From Paratinospora sagittata (lineage: Eukaryota > Streptophyta > Magnoliopsida > Ranunculales > Menispermaceae), in NCBI GenBank assembly GCA_035771175.1, contig CM069593.1:18815956-18879955 (forward strand): a stretch of DNA of 64,000 bases, written 5' to 3'. Numbering within the stretch: the first letter of the stretch is position 1; the number at the start of each line of letters is the position of its first letter. Shown here one piece after another: positions 13,565-25,300 of the stretch. The notes beneath the pieces were generated by a model. The model saw only the letters and a list, made by a program, of their open reading frames with translations. It made no database searches and had not been told where the DNA came from. Both the position numbers and the translations under genes were made by a program.

Positions 13565-15596
13565 TGTAACACCCCGTAAATTTAATTAAATACATACGTT
13601 GATGTACACGTATATCGAGATATATAATACACGTATTTTATACGTAAGAACCAAATATACGTGTATATGAGTAGTAAAGAAGATGATACCTATGGGATCA
13701 TCTTCTATGGGTGCTTACACGTTAAACATTGGAGTTGATGTTAATTGTTTAATTTATGGGGTTAGTTGGTTAAGTACATATACTATTCACTTGGGGGTAC
13801 TGTTCACTGTGAACAGTATTCATATTAAAAAAATAAAAAAACAAAACAAAACCAAATTAAAAGAGTTGCTGGAAGGAACAAGAAGCAGAGAGAGAGGAAA
13901 GGAAGAATGGCAGAGAAGAAGAAGAAAAAAAGGGGGAAAATGTGGGATTTGCGCGAAATCCGGACTCGAGGTAAGTGATTTTCACTCTTTTTCTTCGTGA
14001 AATTACTATCTAAGCTAGATGTCACATTTTTCGCGGAGTAATTTTTACTGTGGGAGTCGTTTTACGGCGTTTTGACAAATTGGGGTTTTGACTCAATGTG
14101 AATGAAAATCCGCTAGAAAGGTAGAACAATACTCCTCAGACGGTAGAGACCCCAAATATGTGGTTTGATTCCATTTCATGATTTTTGGAGACCGTTTGAC
14201 AATTTTAATACAATTTACATGTTTCGAATGAATAGTGACGAATAGTATTATAAACAGTGATGTGAATAGTGAACAGTGAACAGTGATGTAAATAGTACTA
14301 TAAACAATAATGTGAACAGATATGGTGTCGTGAAAATATGATTTGGAAATCTATTTTCACTGTTCTTTCTTGTGGAAATATCTAGATTGACCACAGAAAC
14401 GAGATAGTAGTTTCTTCAACTGCTTATGAGTCCTAAATGGATTTATTATTCGTGATTTGAAGCGAGTTGAGAAATTAAAGATTTAAATAGATATGAATAC
14501 ATGAAATTGAATTATGGAGTGATTGTGACAGGTTAAATTAGTTAGATTTAACTTGGAGCTAGACTCGAAAGCGACGATGATTGGGTTTAAGTTGAACGTG
14601 TTGTACTGTGAGTATAGTTTTCTTGATTTGGTTCTTGTATGACATTGTACGCATATAAAATGTTTGATTGTATGCATGTTATATTTATATATAATGCATT
14701 AAGTTTTATGGATCATGCAAACTGATTTTAGTCATTGGAGTTTGTAATGATGAAGTTTTGCGAGTCCTCATTGTCATTTCGTTAGGAATTAGACCCGGAT
14801 GAGGTTTTGCGAGTCCTCATTGTCAGTAGGTCTGTCCTAACAAGGGTTGCGACCCTTGAAATGACTGTGAATTGGGTAATGAGAGGTTGTGGCTACCTTG
14901 TAACGACCATACAAGGGTTAGACTCGCTCTCTTGCCTTGCGGAGGAGGGAGATTGTGCATTGTGTTATTGAAAACTCATGCAATTTATGTTGTTGACATG
15001 TATATTATATTCGTTGAATGATGCATGTGTTGAATAAGTGTTTGAAATGATTTTAAATGTCATATTTCTCTAAATGTATATAATTGTCATCTCAATAACT
15101 ATATTCACTGAGCTGTTGTTTGCTCACTCTCCAATATTTCAGGTATTAAGTCGAAGGGAAAAGGAAAAAAATCCGTGAGGGATAATCACGGGAGCCTTCG
15201 TCTGGTATGTGTATGTATGCTTGGAGGAAATAGGTTATATGTTTGTTATTTTGATATGTATAATTATCACATACTATAGATATACTATCACCTAGATGGG
15301 TTGCGTGGTAATCTTATATAATGCTCGAGATGATGGAAGGAGATGATCATAAAGATTTATCATGTGAGAATTTAATTTGTGGAATGAATGGAATGAATGT
15401 GAGTTGAATGATCATCTATATAGATAGTTGATTTGATTTGATTTGTGGTATATTAAGAAAAAAAATTTCTATAAATTATGGAAGGATTGTGAGACTACGT
15501 GAAGGCTGACAGTGTATTATATACTGTATATGACTATGTACAGTGTATTACACTGTGCCGGTCATGACGTCAGCCTACGTCAGGGGCGTCGTGACA
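13565..15596 (+). mobile_element. Solo LTR of a Ty3/gypsy-like retrotransposon
   Basis: The element starts TGTAACACCCCG and ends GTCGTGACA, so it has TG...CA termini. It is flanked on both sides by the same 5-bp target duplication, ATGCA (13560-13564 and 15597-15601). No primer-binding site, polypurine tract or gag-pol frame lies between the duplications, so this is a single 2,032-bp LTR left by LTR-LTR recombination. The TGTAACACCCCG start is, to my knowledge, typical of plant gypsy (chromovirus) LTRs. Open frames inside it (for example 13683-14000) are not genes. Confidence 0.88.
13798..13818. repeat. Near-perfect 21-bp palindrome inside the solo LTR
   Basis: The arms TACTGTTCAC and GTGAACAGTA pair perfectly around a single central T. 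Related GAACAGTGA-type words recur at 14227-14320 in the same LTR (AATAGTGAC, AATAGTGAACAGTGAACAGTGATG and so on). This could be a transcription-factor or pol II control region of the element. Confidence 0.7.
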
Positions 15597-17814
15597 ATGC
15601 ACAAGTGCCCCATGTCCCATTTCTCTTTTCCAACACATGTCAAGTTGGTGCATGAGAGTGGACAAGTGTCTCATGCCCCACTTCTTTTCTCCAAAGAAGT
15701 CCTAGAGAGTGAGATGAGTGGAGGAAAAGGAAAAAAAAAAGAAGGGAAATAAGAAGAGAAAGAAAGATGAAGTTGTTTTGAGGGAAGTCTCAGCAAAGTT
15801 TTCATCAAAGAGCTGGATCTTGGTGATATGGTCAGATTAAGCTCAAACTTTGTCAGCCAGTTCATGTCTTATGGTTATTCATTCTGGTCGGTGGAGATCT
15901 GGATTGGAGTTTTCTTCTAAGAGGTATAACCTCCCAAACAAAGTTGGTTGGAAAGTCTGAATTTCTCGTGCAGTTTAGATCAAACTGATATTTCTGCATT
16001 ATGAACAGTTGAGATGTTGATGGGTCAAATATTTTGTGTGATATAGTCATTTGAGTTCAAGTATTTACAACAAGAAAGAAGAAATTGTCTGATTAGAGAC
16101 TTGTTCATCAAAGAGCCTTATCTATTCGATTCACCGTTGGATTGAACTCATTTTTTGACAGAAGGTTTGCTTCTTAACATACTTCAATATGTACGGTTGA
16201 TTTTGTGATTAAATATTTCTGTTGGCAGCTTGATACATCTGAACAGAATATTAAATGAAAAATTGGTAGGGTTGTTTGTATTAGACCTAAATTTAGAATA
16301 TGAACTTAGACCTTCCCAAATAGCTTGCATGTCAACTATGTTGACCTAGTTGCCATTGTTGATGAACCCATGATGCAAAATCAATGATATACATGGCTGA
16401 ACATAGTGACCTAGTGTAAATTGGCAATGTGGCCTAAGTGTGAAAATATTCATATTATAGGGCTTTTAATGCTTTTGGCCTATAATCATTGAATTGATGC
16501 AATTTATGTCTAATTAGGCATGATTATGGTTGATTATGCTACTGATTAGGTGGTTGTGACCATATCAGGGGTCAGACCTACTTGTGATCAAATGACCCAA
16601 TTTGGACATGTTTATGCCTAAGTAATTAAAAATAAGTATTTTTGATTAATTAAATGGTTTATGAATGAGAACTATGCATTAGAGGCCTAAGTCATGTGAT
16701 TTGAGTTGAATGATGAGATTAGATGAGATTTAGGCCTATTGTCTATATGTGGGCTGGTTTAGGGTTGATGTGTAATGTTTATGTGATTGAGCATAAAAAT
16801 TGATGTATGGTTGGATATTGACGAATGTTTCAGGACCTTGATTGGGTAGATTCGGTTTGGTGTTCGTGTGTGATTAGATACTCTCGCGAGGCTTGGTTGC
16901 GAGTAGACTTCATTTATGATTATATTTTTTATGTCATCATATCACTTATATATATATATATATATTCTATGTTGAAAGCATGAATGTGTTCTAAACCTTA
17001 TGACTTTGGTTTGGCCCATCTATCTGGCTAATAGAAAGTCTTAACCTTATCGTAGGAGGGTTTTAAAAAGGAAATATTTAGGGATGAGAACGGTACGGTG
17101 AAATAGACATGCACTAGTAACCTCAATGCATGTGAACTGTGGATCCAAATTGATAGGCTTTTACTTGCATCGAACTTATTATAAATGTTTAATATCTATA
17201 TGTTATGAGTTTTTAATCATGCTACACATTGACATGCATACATGATATTTATTGATGAGTATTGATAACATATTTGAATTCAATTCACTCGGCACCGTTG
17301 GCTCACCCTCATTTTCCTCTTTTAGGTCCATCTGTCCCAAATAAGGACAAACGAGTAGTCATAAGGCCTTGATGTGAGTTGAGAGACATTTTGATTGAAC
17401 TGTGTTTTAAATTATGATGTATTATATTTTGGACTATGTAATTATAACACTTACCACACTGTAGTATGGGTGAGTTGAGACTTGTTAGATAGACCATGTG
17501 GACATATGACGATTTTTTTGTACCCTTAGTTTTGGACTTTATGTGTATGTCCATCTTGATGGACTGTAGGGATTATGGTTTTATTTATGATTCATTTTTA
17601 TGGATTATCTCTTGTCTTGGATGATTAATATGGTTGATAGTTTTGTTTAGTACATTTTTATATTTTATCATTGTTTTGGATAAGGCTCGTAGGGTCTCAA
17701 TCACCTCATGAGAGTTGAAGAGTGGTTGGAGATGCCTATGCCGGGCGTCCCGCCTCTGTATTCCGCACGCCATTCCCTACGGAGTTGGTGGTTCGGAGTG
17801 CGGGGTCGCCACAC

Positions 17815-18200
17815 AAACAGTTCGGTACAAATGAAGATATTTCAAATAGAAGGATCAAAACTCACTAATAGGAAAGGAGAGAAAAACAAAGCAATGCCAA
17901 CAACGGAGTCAATCCTTTGTTCATCGATAGATGAAGCTCCCTTTTTTCATCTCGTGGTAGATGCAACAAAAGATGAGTTATTTTTTCCTTTTCACGAACC
18001 ACGGGAGCATCTAGCGCCCAAAGGAGCAAAGCTTAGTTTCCTTCTAAGGTAAAGTGACACAAAAAAAAAGGGGTTGGCCCATCAAAAGTACGATTCCTTC
18101 GCGAATGAAGTTCTGAATCAACAAAGGGTGTGTAGAATGAAGGGACTCTACAGCGGAGGCGCAGTCCCAATTTTTTGTTCTTAACAAAGAAGAGATAAAA
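17815..18200. other. Segment unlike its surroundings, possible organellar insert
   Basis: Directly after the repeat end, about 385 bp are less AT-rich than the flanks and contain stretches such as CTACAGCGGAGGCGCAGTCC and CCTTCGCGAATGAAG. They look like non-coding plant mitochondrial DNA to me. I see no intact gene. The assignment to a nuclear mitochondrial insert is a guess from composition alone. Confidence 0.25.
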
Positions 18201-19250
18201 TAGAGTTCTTCACAATGTGCTTAAATTTTGATTTATTGTATACTTCATCGTGTTTTTTTTTATTTTTAAGTCTTGTTTTGCTCTGTTTTTCAAATAATGT
18301 TAGGGTGCACGAAATAAAATTCACATCAAAACTCAAACATTCAATATCCTTTAAATCAAGACAAATCTACACAAAAATACACAGGATTGTGTTGCTTCAA
18401 GAAACATGGTATTCTTGAGTTTTGATAGATTTTCATTCAATATATCTTTAGTTTTCCTTTCGTTATTGTTAATGCCATATTAAGCATTAGAAGTGTTGGG
18501 TTAATTTAGATTTTGGCCAAATACTACAATCCAACTTAATGGAGTGGGGTTGATTTTTTTTTTTAACCTAATAATATTGCTATCTAATTACCTATTGACT
18601 TTCAATTAGCTTGGATCAAGTTAGTCAAATTGATCTAAGTATTATTTTTAATAAGTTCCAAATCAGTTTGAGCTTATCATATTTACAAATCTCTCTATCT
18701 AACTTATTTTTTTTATTTATTAGAAACAATGTGCCCTTTAAGCCCCTATCCCTACCTGAGAGGTGTCGATCTCTTAAAAAGTCACTAATCTTAACACTAA
18801 TAGATTGACAAGAATTATCTCTCATAATCATCTGAGTTTAAAAATCTGTCTTAAGGATTTGAGTATGATATTTTTTATTTAAGAGACCTACATCATAAGA
18901 ACCTTTAACTAAATAAAATATCTTATAAATATATTTATTAATTTTTTTTGCCTAACATGACTCGATCATGTGAAGCAAGTCTTTGAAGCTTGACCACCGT
19001 ACCAACGCACCGTCTCATCTAACACTTTTATTTTCCTGATACTTCAACGGACGGAAATCACGTGTACAGAGCGTATCAAAGAGCGTCTATGTTCGACCGA
19101 TTCGTATCAACGGTCCACTGATTTGCTCACGTGTGCAAGCCAGCCAGGAAACAGATCCTAGACCTTCACAATTAACTAACGCCCAGGATTGAATTTAAGC
19201 TAACTAACTCTGACCAGGAAGACCGTAACAGCAAACTCGAAGAACCCCAG
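18201..19250. other. Intergenic, upstream of TIC100
   Basis: AT-rich DNA becomes more GC-rich after about 18,980, where the TIC100 promoter and 5' UTR are expected. No repeat with clear ends and no other gene is visible. Confidence 0.5.
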
Positions 19251-19387
19251 TGTGGGTGGCTCCACTCTACTTTTCTACATTTACAGTGCTTAAGCTTCTC
19301 TTCGTGTGTCGCGCAGCATTTGTTCAGACACCTTATCTCCTTATCTCAGCTCAAGCGCAGTCGGAGAGGGAACGAAGAAGAACAAAT

Positions 19388-22300
19388 ATGGCGGAAGAAG
19401 AGCAAGAAACGCCAGAACAAGAACAAGAAGATGCATTCGAAGCCTCTTCTTCCGCTTCTTCCTCGTCGTCTTCAGAATCAGAATACGACTCCAACTATTC
19501 CTCAGAAGAAGACGATTACGATTACAGTTCGGAAGAAGAAGACGAAACGAAGGACGACGATTCGCCGGAGAACAACGTACGGCGCTTCGGCGAAGTTCTC
19601 GACAGCGAGAGGTTGAAGAAGAAGCAAAAGGAAGAAGACAGAGACTACGTTTACTACGAAGATTTGTTCGATTTTCCCAAGGACCCTGAGAAATGGAGAG
19701 AAGAGGATCTTCAGGAGCTATGGGCCGATGCTCCGCTGGAGATGACGAAGCCTGGTTGGGATCCTGTGTGGGCTGATGAGGAGGATTGGGAGATTGTGCA
19801 GGATGAGGTTAAAGACGGCAAGGATCCTCCAATTGCTCCGTTTTATCTTCCGTATCGGAAATATTATCCGGCTATTCCGGATAATCATTACGATATATCG
19901 AACCCTAAGTCGGTAATTGAAGAGCTGGATCGGATTGAGGAGTTTCTCAGATGGGCTAGCTATATCTTTCCTGATGGGAGCACGTAAGTGTAGTTTGCGA
20001 GTTTTTGCGGTGTTTCTTATTATTTGAATGTTGCATTGGAATTTATGATGAATTTGAAGTTCGTAAAGCGCCTGTTTTCGCTACCATTTGTTGGAATTTA
20101 AGCTACATTTTCTTCACTAGGACTGAGGAATGTTAATAAGCGTTTGTTTATCCTGAGATTTTATTTTTTTGGAATTAATGTTTTGAGCTTTCTGGTTTCT
20201 TTTTTTTTTGGATGGGTTTGTTCTGTTTCTTTAATGTTTTGAATTGATGTTTTGAGCTTTCTGTTTTTTTGAATTAATGTTTTGGGGTATCATAGGATGT
20301 TGATGCAAAGATAATGAATCTACATACTTAAAATACGAAAGATGGTTTGCAGCATCTTTTTGGTTAGACAAGATACCAAGTCAACAGTTGAAGAGCTTGA
20401 TTCAATAGGCGAGCTTTTAAAATAATATATCTGAATTTATGGTTAGCTGGCTTTTGATGGTTTTCTATAAGCTATATCATCATTGAGACTTAAGTTTCTT
20501 GATCAAATTTTTTAATTTTTAATTTTTTTTTAAATGTATTTTGTCAGAAACACGCATCAGAAGTTTTAACTGGTTGGCTCCTAATAAATATTCTTAATTA
20601 TGCACTGTACTGAAGGTACGAGGGAACAGTGTGGGATGACTTGGCGCATGGAAAAGGAGTGTATGTCGCAGAACAGGGGCTTGTCAGGTTTGCTAATAGA
20701 TATTTCACTGAACAATCATAGCTTTTCAAGTTTTAGCCCAATTTGAACTTATGATGTTATCATGTTAAATGGATTTCTTGTGCAAGGACATAACTGTTAA
20801 GTTATTAATTTGTTGCGACAATTGAATAATTGATTATATTGGAAGATAAATAACTCAAGTTCATTATTTTCTCCTCCCGATTTTATATTATAAGCATCTT
20901 CTATGATTCTATCTATTTAAGGCACTTGAATTTATGTCACTCATTTTGAATAAACTATAAAGTCTGACCATTTCTTAGAATTCTTTCTATATTCCAAAGG
21001 CCCAAATGTTTTCAACAAAATTGTCTGAAAAAATTCTGATATCTTTTTCAATGGCTTTCTAGATTCCAAATAACTGAACTGGTTGTATCTAATAGGATAC
21101 ATAGTATGACCTTAAGTTATAATTAGTTGAGCACAATAGTATAGTACTAATTTTTATGACAAAGACAAAAATCAAGATGGCCTTTTTTATTCATCCATCT
21201 TTCCTTGATTCACCAAAATGACACAAATGTGTCTCTAGTATATATGTAGCCCCAAATCTAGTAAATGCTAAAAAGTTGATATTAAGTCCATGCACAAAGT
21301 CTGTTGGCATATTAGAGCTATGATTTTACTTGAGGTATTGGGTTCAAGTCCCCTTTGTTGGTATTTATATATTCCCCATTTGCATATGTGGTATCTGCTT
21401 GTTCTTCTATCTTCCTTTTTTCTCTTCATGTTTTGGACATGCTAGATGGGCCACACATGAGGGGGAGTGCCAATGATAACCTGATATACATTGTTGGGTC
21501 TCCACCTATCATGCATGGTTGTTAGGTCCAGTGGTTTCTAATGGAAAATATGTGATACTTGGTAACACCTGTTATCCAAACCAGCAGATCTTTTGTAAAT
21601 TAAAGTGTTTTGTTAAACATATTAAGAATGAATTTTGTTTCACGCACACACGACTGATACTCAACCCCTATGAGTTGAACTGGTATACTATTCTATATAA
21701 CGCTTGGTGTTTGGAGCTTAAATCATAATTGCTTCTCTAGCTCTGGGGCAATTCCTCATCTATTTTATTAGTTTTTCTTAACTATCAAAAGATGTTTCTA
21801 CTTATAGGTATGAAGGTGAATGGCTTCAAAATAACATGGAAGGTCATGGGGTTGTTGAAGTTGAGATACCTGCAAGAGAACCTGTTCCAGGTTCCAAGTA
21901 TGCTTGCCATCCCATGTTTATTCACAATTTGTGTCATATGAAAATTTAGATATTATCATATTTTATTGCTTAACAAGTAAATTGTCGTTCAAATTGTCCT
22001 CCTAGGCTTGAAGCAAAAATGCGTTCAGAAGGGAAGATCGTGTCCAGGGATTTCATGTCCCCAGAAGATAGAGAATGGCTGGAGATGGACATTGAAGATA
22101 GTTACCGCTTAGCAGCTGGAAGATATGAAATTCCATTTGATGAAAATAATGAATGGATTAGGCAATTTGGAAAAAAACCGTAAGCTTCTTTTATGATCTA
22201 GTTGGACTTGCCATGCACAATGTTTTATTTGGTTCCATTTCTTCATCTCATCCATCTAAGTAATCTATGTTTGCATACTCTTCCATCTATGAACATCTTT

Positions 22301-25300
22301 GTAGAAATGCTTCTATCAAGTTCATAATTTTCATTATTATTATGATTATCATGTGTGTTTGTCAGATGTTAATTTATGCACCTCTGTTAAGGCAATGCAT
22401 GTAGTGTCCCTTCCTCATATATCCCAAAAGGATGAGAGTCTTCATTAGGTAATGCCCTTTTTTAAATAGATTGGCGTGACTATGGATGTACTTCCTTTCT
22501 CTTTTCTATTACAAATTAGCTCTTTTGACATAGTTTTTATGCACCACTATTACCAACTTTACTACTGTTTCTATGTATGAATTTATTGCTAATTTGGTTG
22601 TTTCTTTGTTGGACTCTTGAAATATTTATTCATAATAATGTTTCTTTTCAGGGAAAAAGGTCGATATCGATATGCTGGTCAGTGGAAACATGGAAGGATG
22701 CATGGTTGTGGTGTCTACGAAGTCAATGAGCGTCCCATATTTGTAAGTGTATAAGAAATAAACCATTCACAAGTGTTCTAATATTTGTTTTATCATTTTC
22801 CCATTTTATTATTATATTGATATATTGCCTAATGCCAACATGAGCTTGACATGGTTGACATATGATGGTGTCAAGCGCAATCTCTATGGAATACACCATT
22901 ATGTGAGCTTTTTGCAAAGTTTATTTACCTTGTCTGTACTGGTCTAAAATAATTGACATATATCCACCTAAACAAATACCTCACAAATGGGACAAAATTG
23001 ACTAAACAAACAGAGTAGATGTGATTCTTTATGGTCAAATGTCTAGAAACACATCAACATATGTTATCATCCTTTGAGCCGCATGATGATACTAACATTT
23101 GAAACTTGGTTGGAACATTATGTTTGATGTTGATTTATGCGTAAATTTAACTTAACAACGGGTTATGGCACACTTTTTTTTTTTTTTTGATCACCGGGAT
23201 TCCGGCATCCGGTGGTGTCCTCTTCTCCTTTAGGGCGAGACTAGTCCACCGGACTCGGGATATGGTAGAGGCAAGGGCGTCCCTCCCACCCACGGTTTTG
23301 TCAAGGGGGGGCTCGAACTCAGAACTAAGTCCCTCAACCCCCCTTGGGTTCAGCCCTCGGACCACTGAACCAACCAATGGTTGGTTATGGCACACCTTTT
23401 GTGACATAGTATAATTGATTAGCTTAGAAGGGTGGGTCTTGGTTCAACAATAAAAGTTGCTCAACTATGAACTCAAGGTCATAGGCTTAAAATTCAAAAA
23501 CATCTATGCTTTAAGGAGGTAAGATTTTGTACATCGGCCTTCCTCAATCCTTGCAATGGCGAGAGCCTCGTGCTCTGAAACTTAATTTCTTTGTTCAAGC
23601 CTCCAAGGTACTTCATCGAATCATATATAATATAAGTGCTAGCAAGACCAAGTTAAATAAAGTGAACTACATGGAGCGGATATTACTGGACATGGCTATA
23701 AAAACTTTACTTGCCATGCATTAATGTTGGCTAATAATGAATTGTGTAAATAATATTTAGGGGAGCCTTTGGATTGAATCACAAATCTTAAAATTCAGGT
23801 AGATTCTCTTTAATATTTGTCGCAAATTGTAAATAAATTCCTTTCCCTTGTAGTTGGGAAAAAGGTTTGTTAAGTTGAGTCTAAGCAAATTCTTTTGGGA
23901 GCAAATCAGATTTAGGGCTTCCTCCTCATTGTCTTCCGAGAAAGATTTTAGGAACTTTTCCTTTTCTGACATTGTTAGGGATTGGAGTTTGTTATTCTAA
24001 TTGTGCCCCCTTCCCCTTTTCCTTGTTTCCATTATTTTAGCTCTCCTTATTTTAGGGGTTCTTTTCTTTGTTTTGGTATTGAGGACGTCTTGTCCTCCTT
24101 TTTCTATTGTATATTGTTTTTTCGGTTTAATGATATTGCTTCTTTCTTATCCAAAAACATAAAAATAGGAAAATGCAAAATCCTAATCCTAACTATAGAA
24201 AAATATATTATTATCAAAGTTCTTCTATTTGGCTCATAAATATAGCAAATATCATTAATTCTAGATATGCCCCCCAAAAATGAGAATAAGGTTGCACAAA
24301 GTTAATTGACACGCACACACACACCAAAAAAAAAAGAAAACAAAAAAAAAAACCACCACTACCAACAAGACTATATGTTTCTCATAAATCATTTATGCTT
24401 CTTAAGTTGTATTTCTTTTTTCTATTTGGGTCATAAAATATTGCAAATATCATTAATTCTAGATATGCCCCCCAAAAATGAGAATAAGGTTGCACAAAGT
24501 TAATTGACACACATACCAAAAAAAAAAAAAACAAGAACTATATATTTCTCATAAATCATTCGTGCTTAAGTTGTATTTGATTGTGCCACCTGTGACATTA
24601 CTTCTTTCGTACTATTATCATGATATCTTCATTTTCACAATGTTCCATTGTAATGCCCACCTTTCGAGCCTGTTTATAAATTACTTAAAAGCAAATTAAG
24701 AAAAGAAAAGATTCAAGTTTACAAAAACTAAGTAGTACATGAGAAAATTGTGCAAAAGGACCTTGCGTAACCATTTATTTATAGGAATCTAATTGTGTAA
24801 TTTGCTTCAAAAAAATATTGATGTTCTCAAAACAATTCTTTTTTAAATTATAGGATTTTTATTATATATTAAGAAACCGACCTTTTTGGATTGACTCAAG
24901 TCATAAACAAACATTTTCTGTTTTTGGTTATTTTTAGGCCAGGTTCTTTGTCTCAGAGCAGATTTAGCCATCTTTCTTCTTGGTCTGCTTTTCACACATG
25001 ATGTTTAGCTAATGAGCTCACCCTTCTTGGCCTTATGCCTGGCTTTAGACTTGTGACTTGTATGATTCTGATAACATTGTTATGATGAAGATCTTCCTTT
25101 CCATGTGATTTCTGGAAATTATGCAAAATAATTATGTTACTACACACTGTGGTTAAGCAGAGATTCTGAATACTTGAATCTTTTATATTCAGGGTAGATT
25201 CTACTTTGGGGAACTAGTGGACGATGCAGAAGGATGTGATGAAGATGTTTCAGCGGTATCATGAGAATTTTATTCTTTGATATTTTCTTACTGGTGTTGT

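Larger units (their letters stand above)
13231..17814 (+). repeat. Repeat region hosting a nested solo LTR; probably part of a second LTR
   Basis: The sequence on both sides of the solo LTR (13565-15596) is continuous once that LTR and one target copy are removed. It contains short imperfect direct repeats built around ACACATGTCAAGTTGGTGCATGAGA (seen near 13440-13470, 13500-13550 and 15630-15660). Its right end, ...GGGGTCGCCACA at about 17803-17814, looks like the CA-terminated end of a plant Ty3/gypsy LTR. A GCTCACCCTC...TTTTAGGTCC segment near 17300-17327 parallels a GCTCACTCTCC...TTTCAGGT segment inside the solo LTR. I could not find a matching left end, so the identity is inference. Confidence 0.4.
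22743..25192 (+). other. Large TIC100 intron 5 with repeat insertions
   Basis: A 2.45-kb intron with GTAAGT donor and TTCAG acceptor. It holds a reverse-oriented SINE and a roughly 198-bp tandem duplication, both listed separately. The rest is anonymous AT-rich sequence. Confidence 0.7.

Noticed and set aside
13683..14000. 105-codon frame
   Set aside because: It lies inside the solo LTR and has no similarity to gag-pol or to host proteins.
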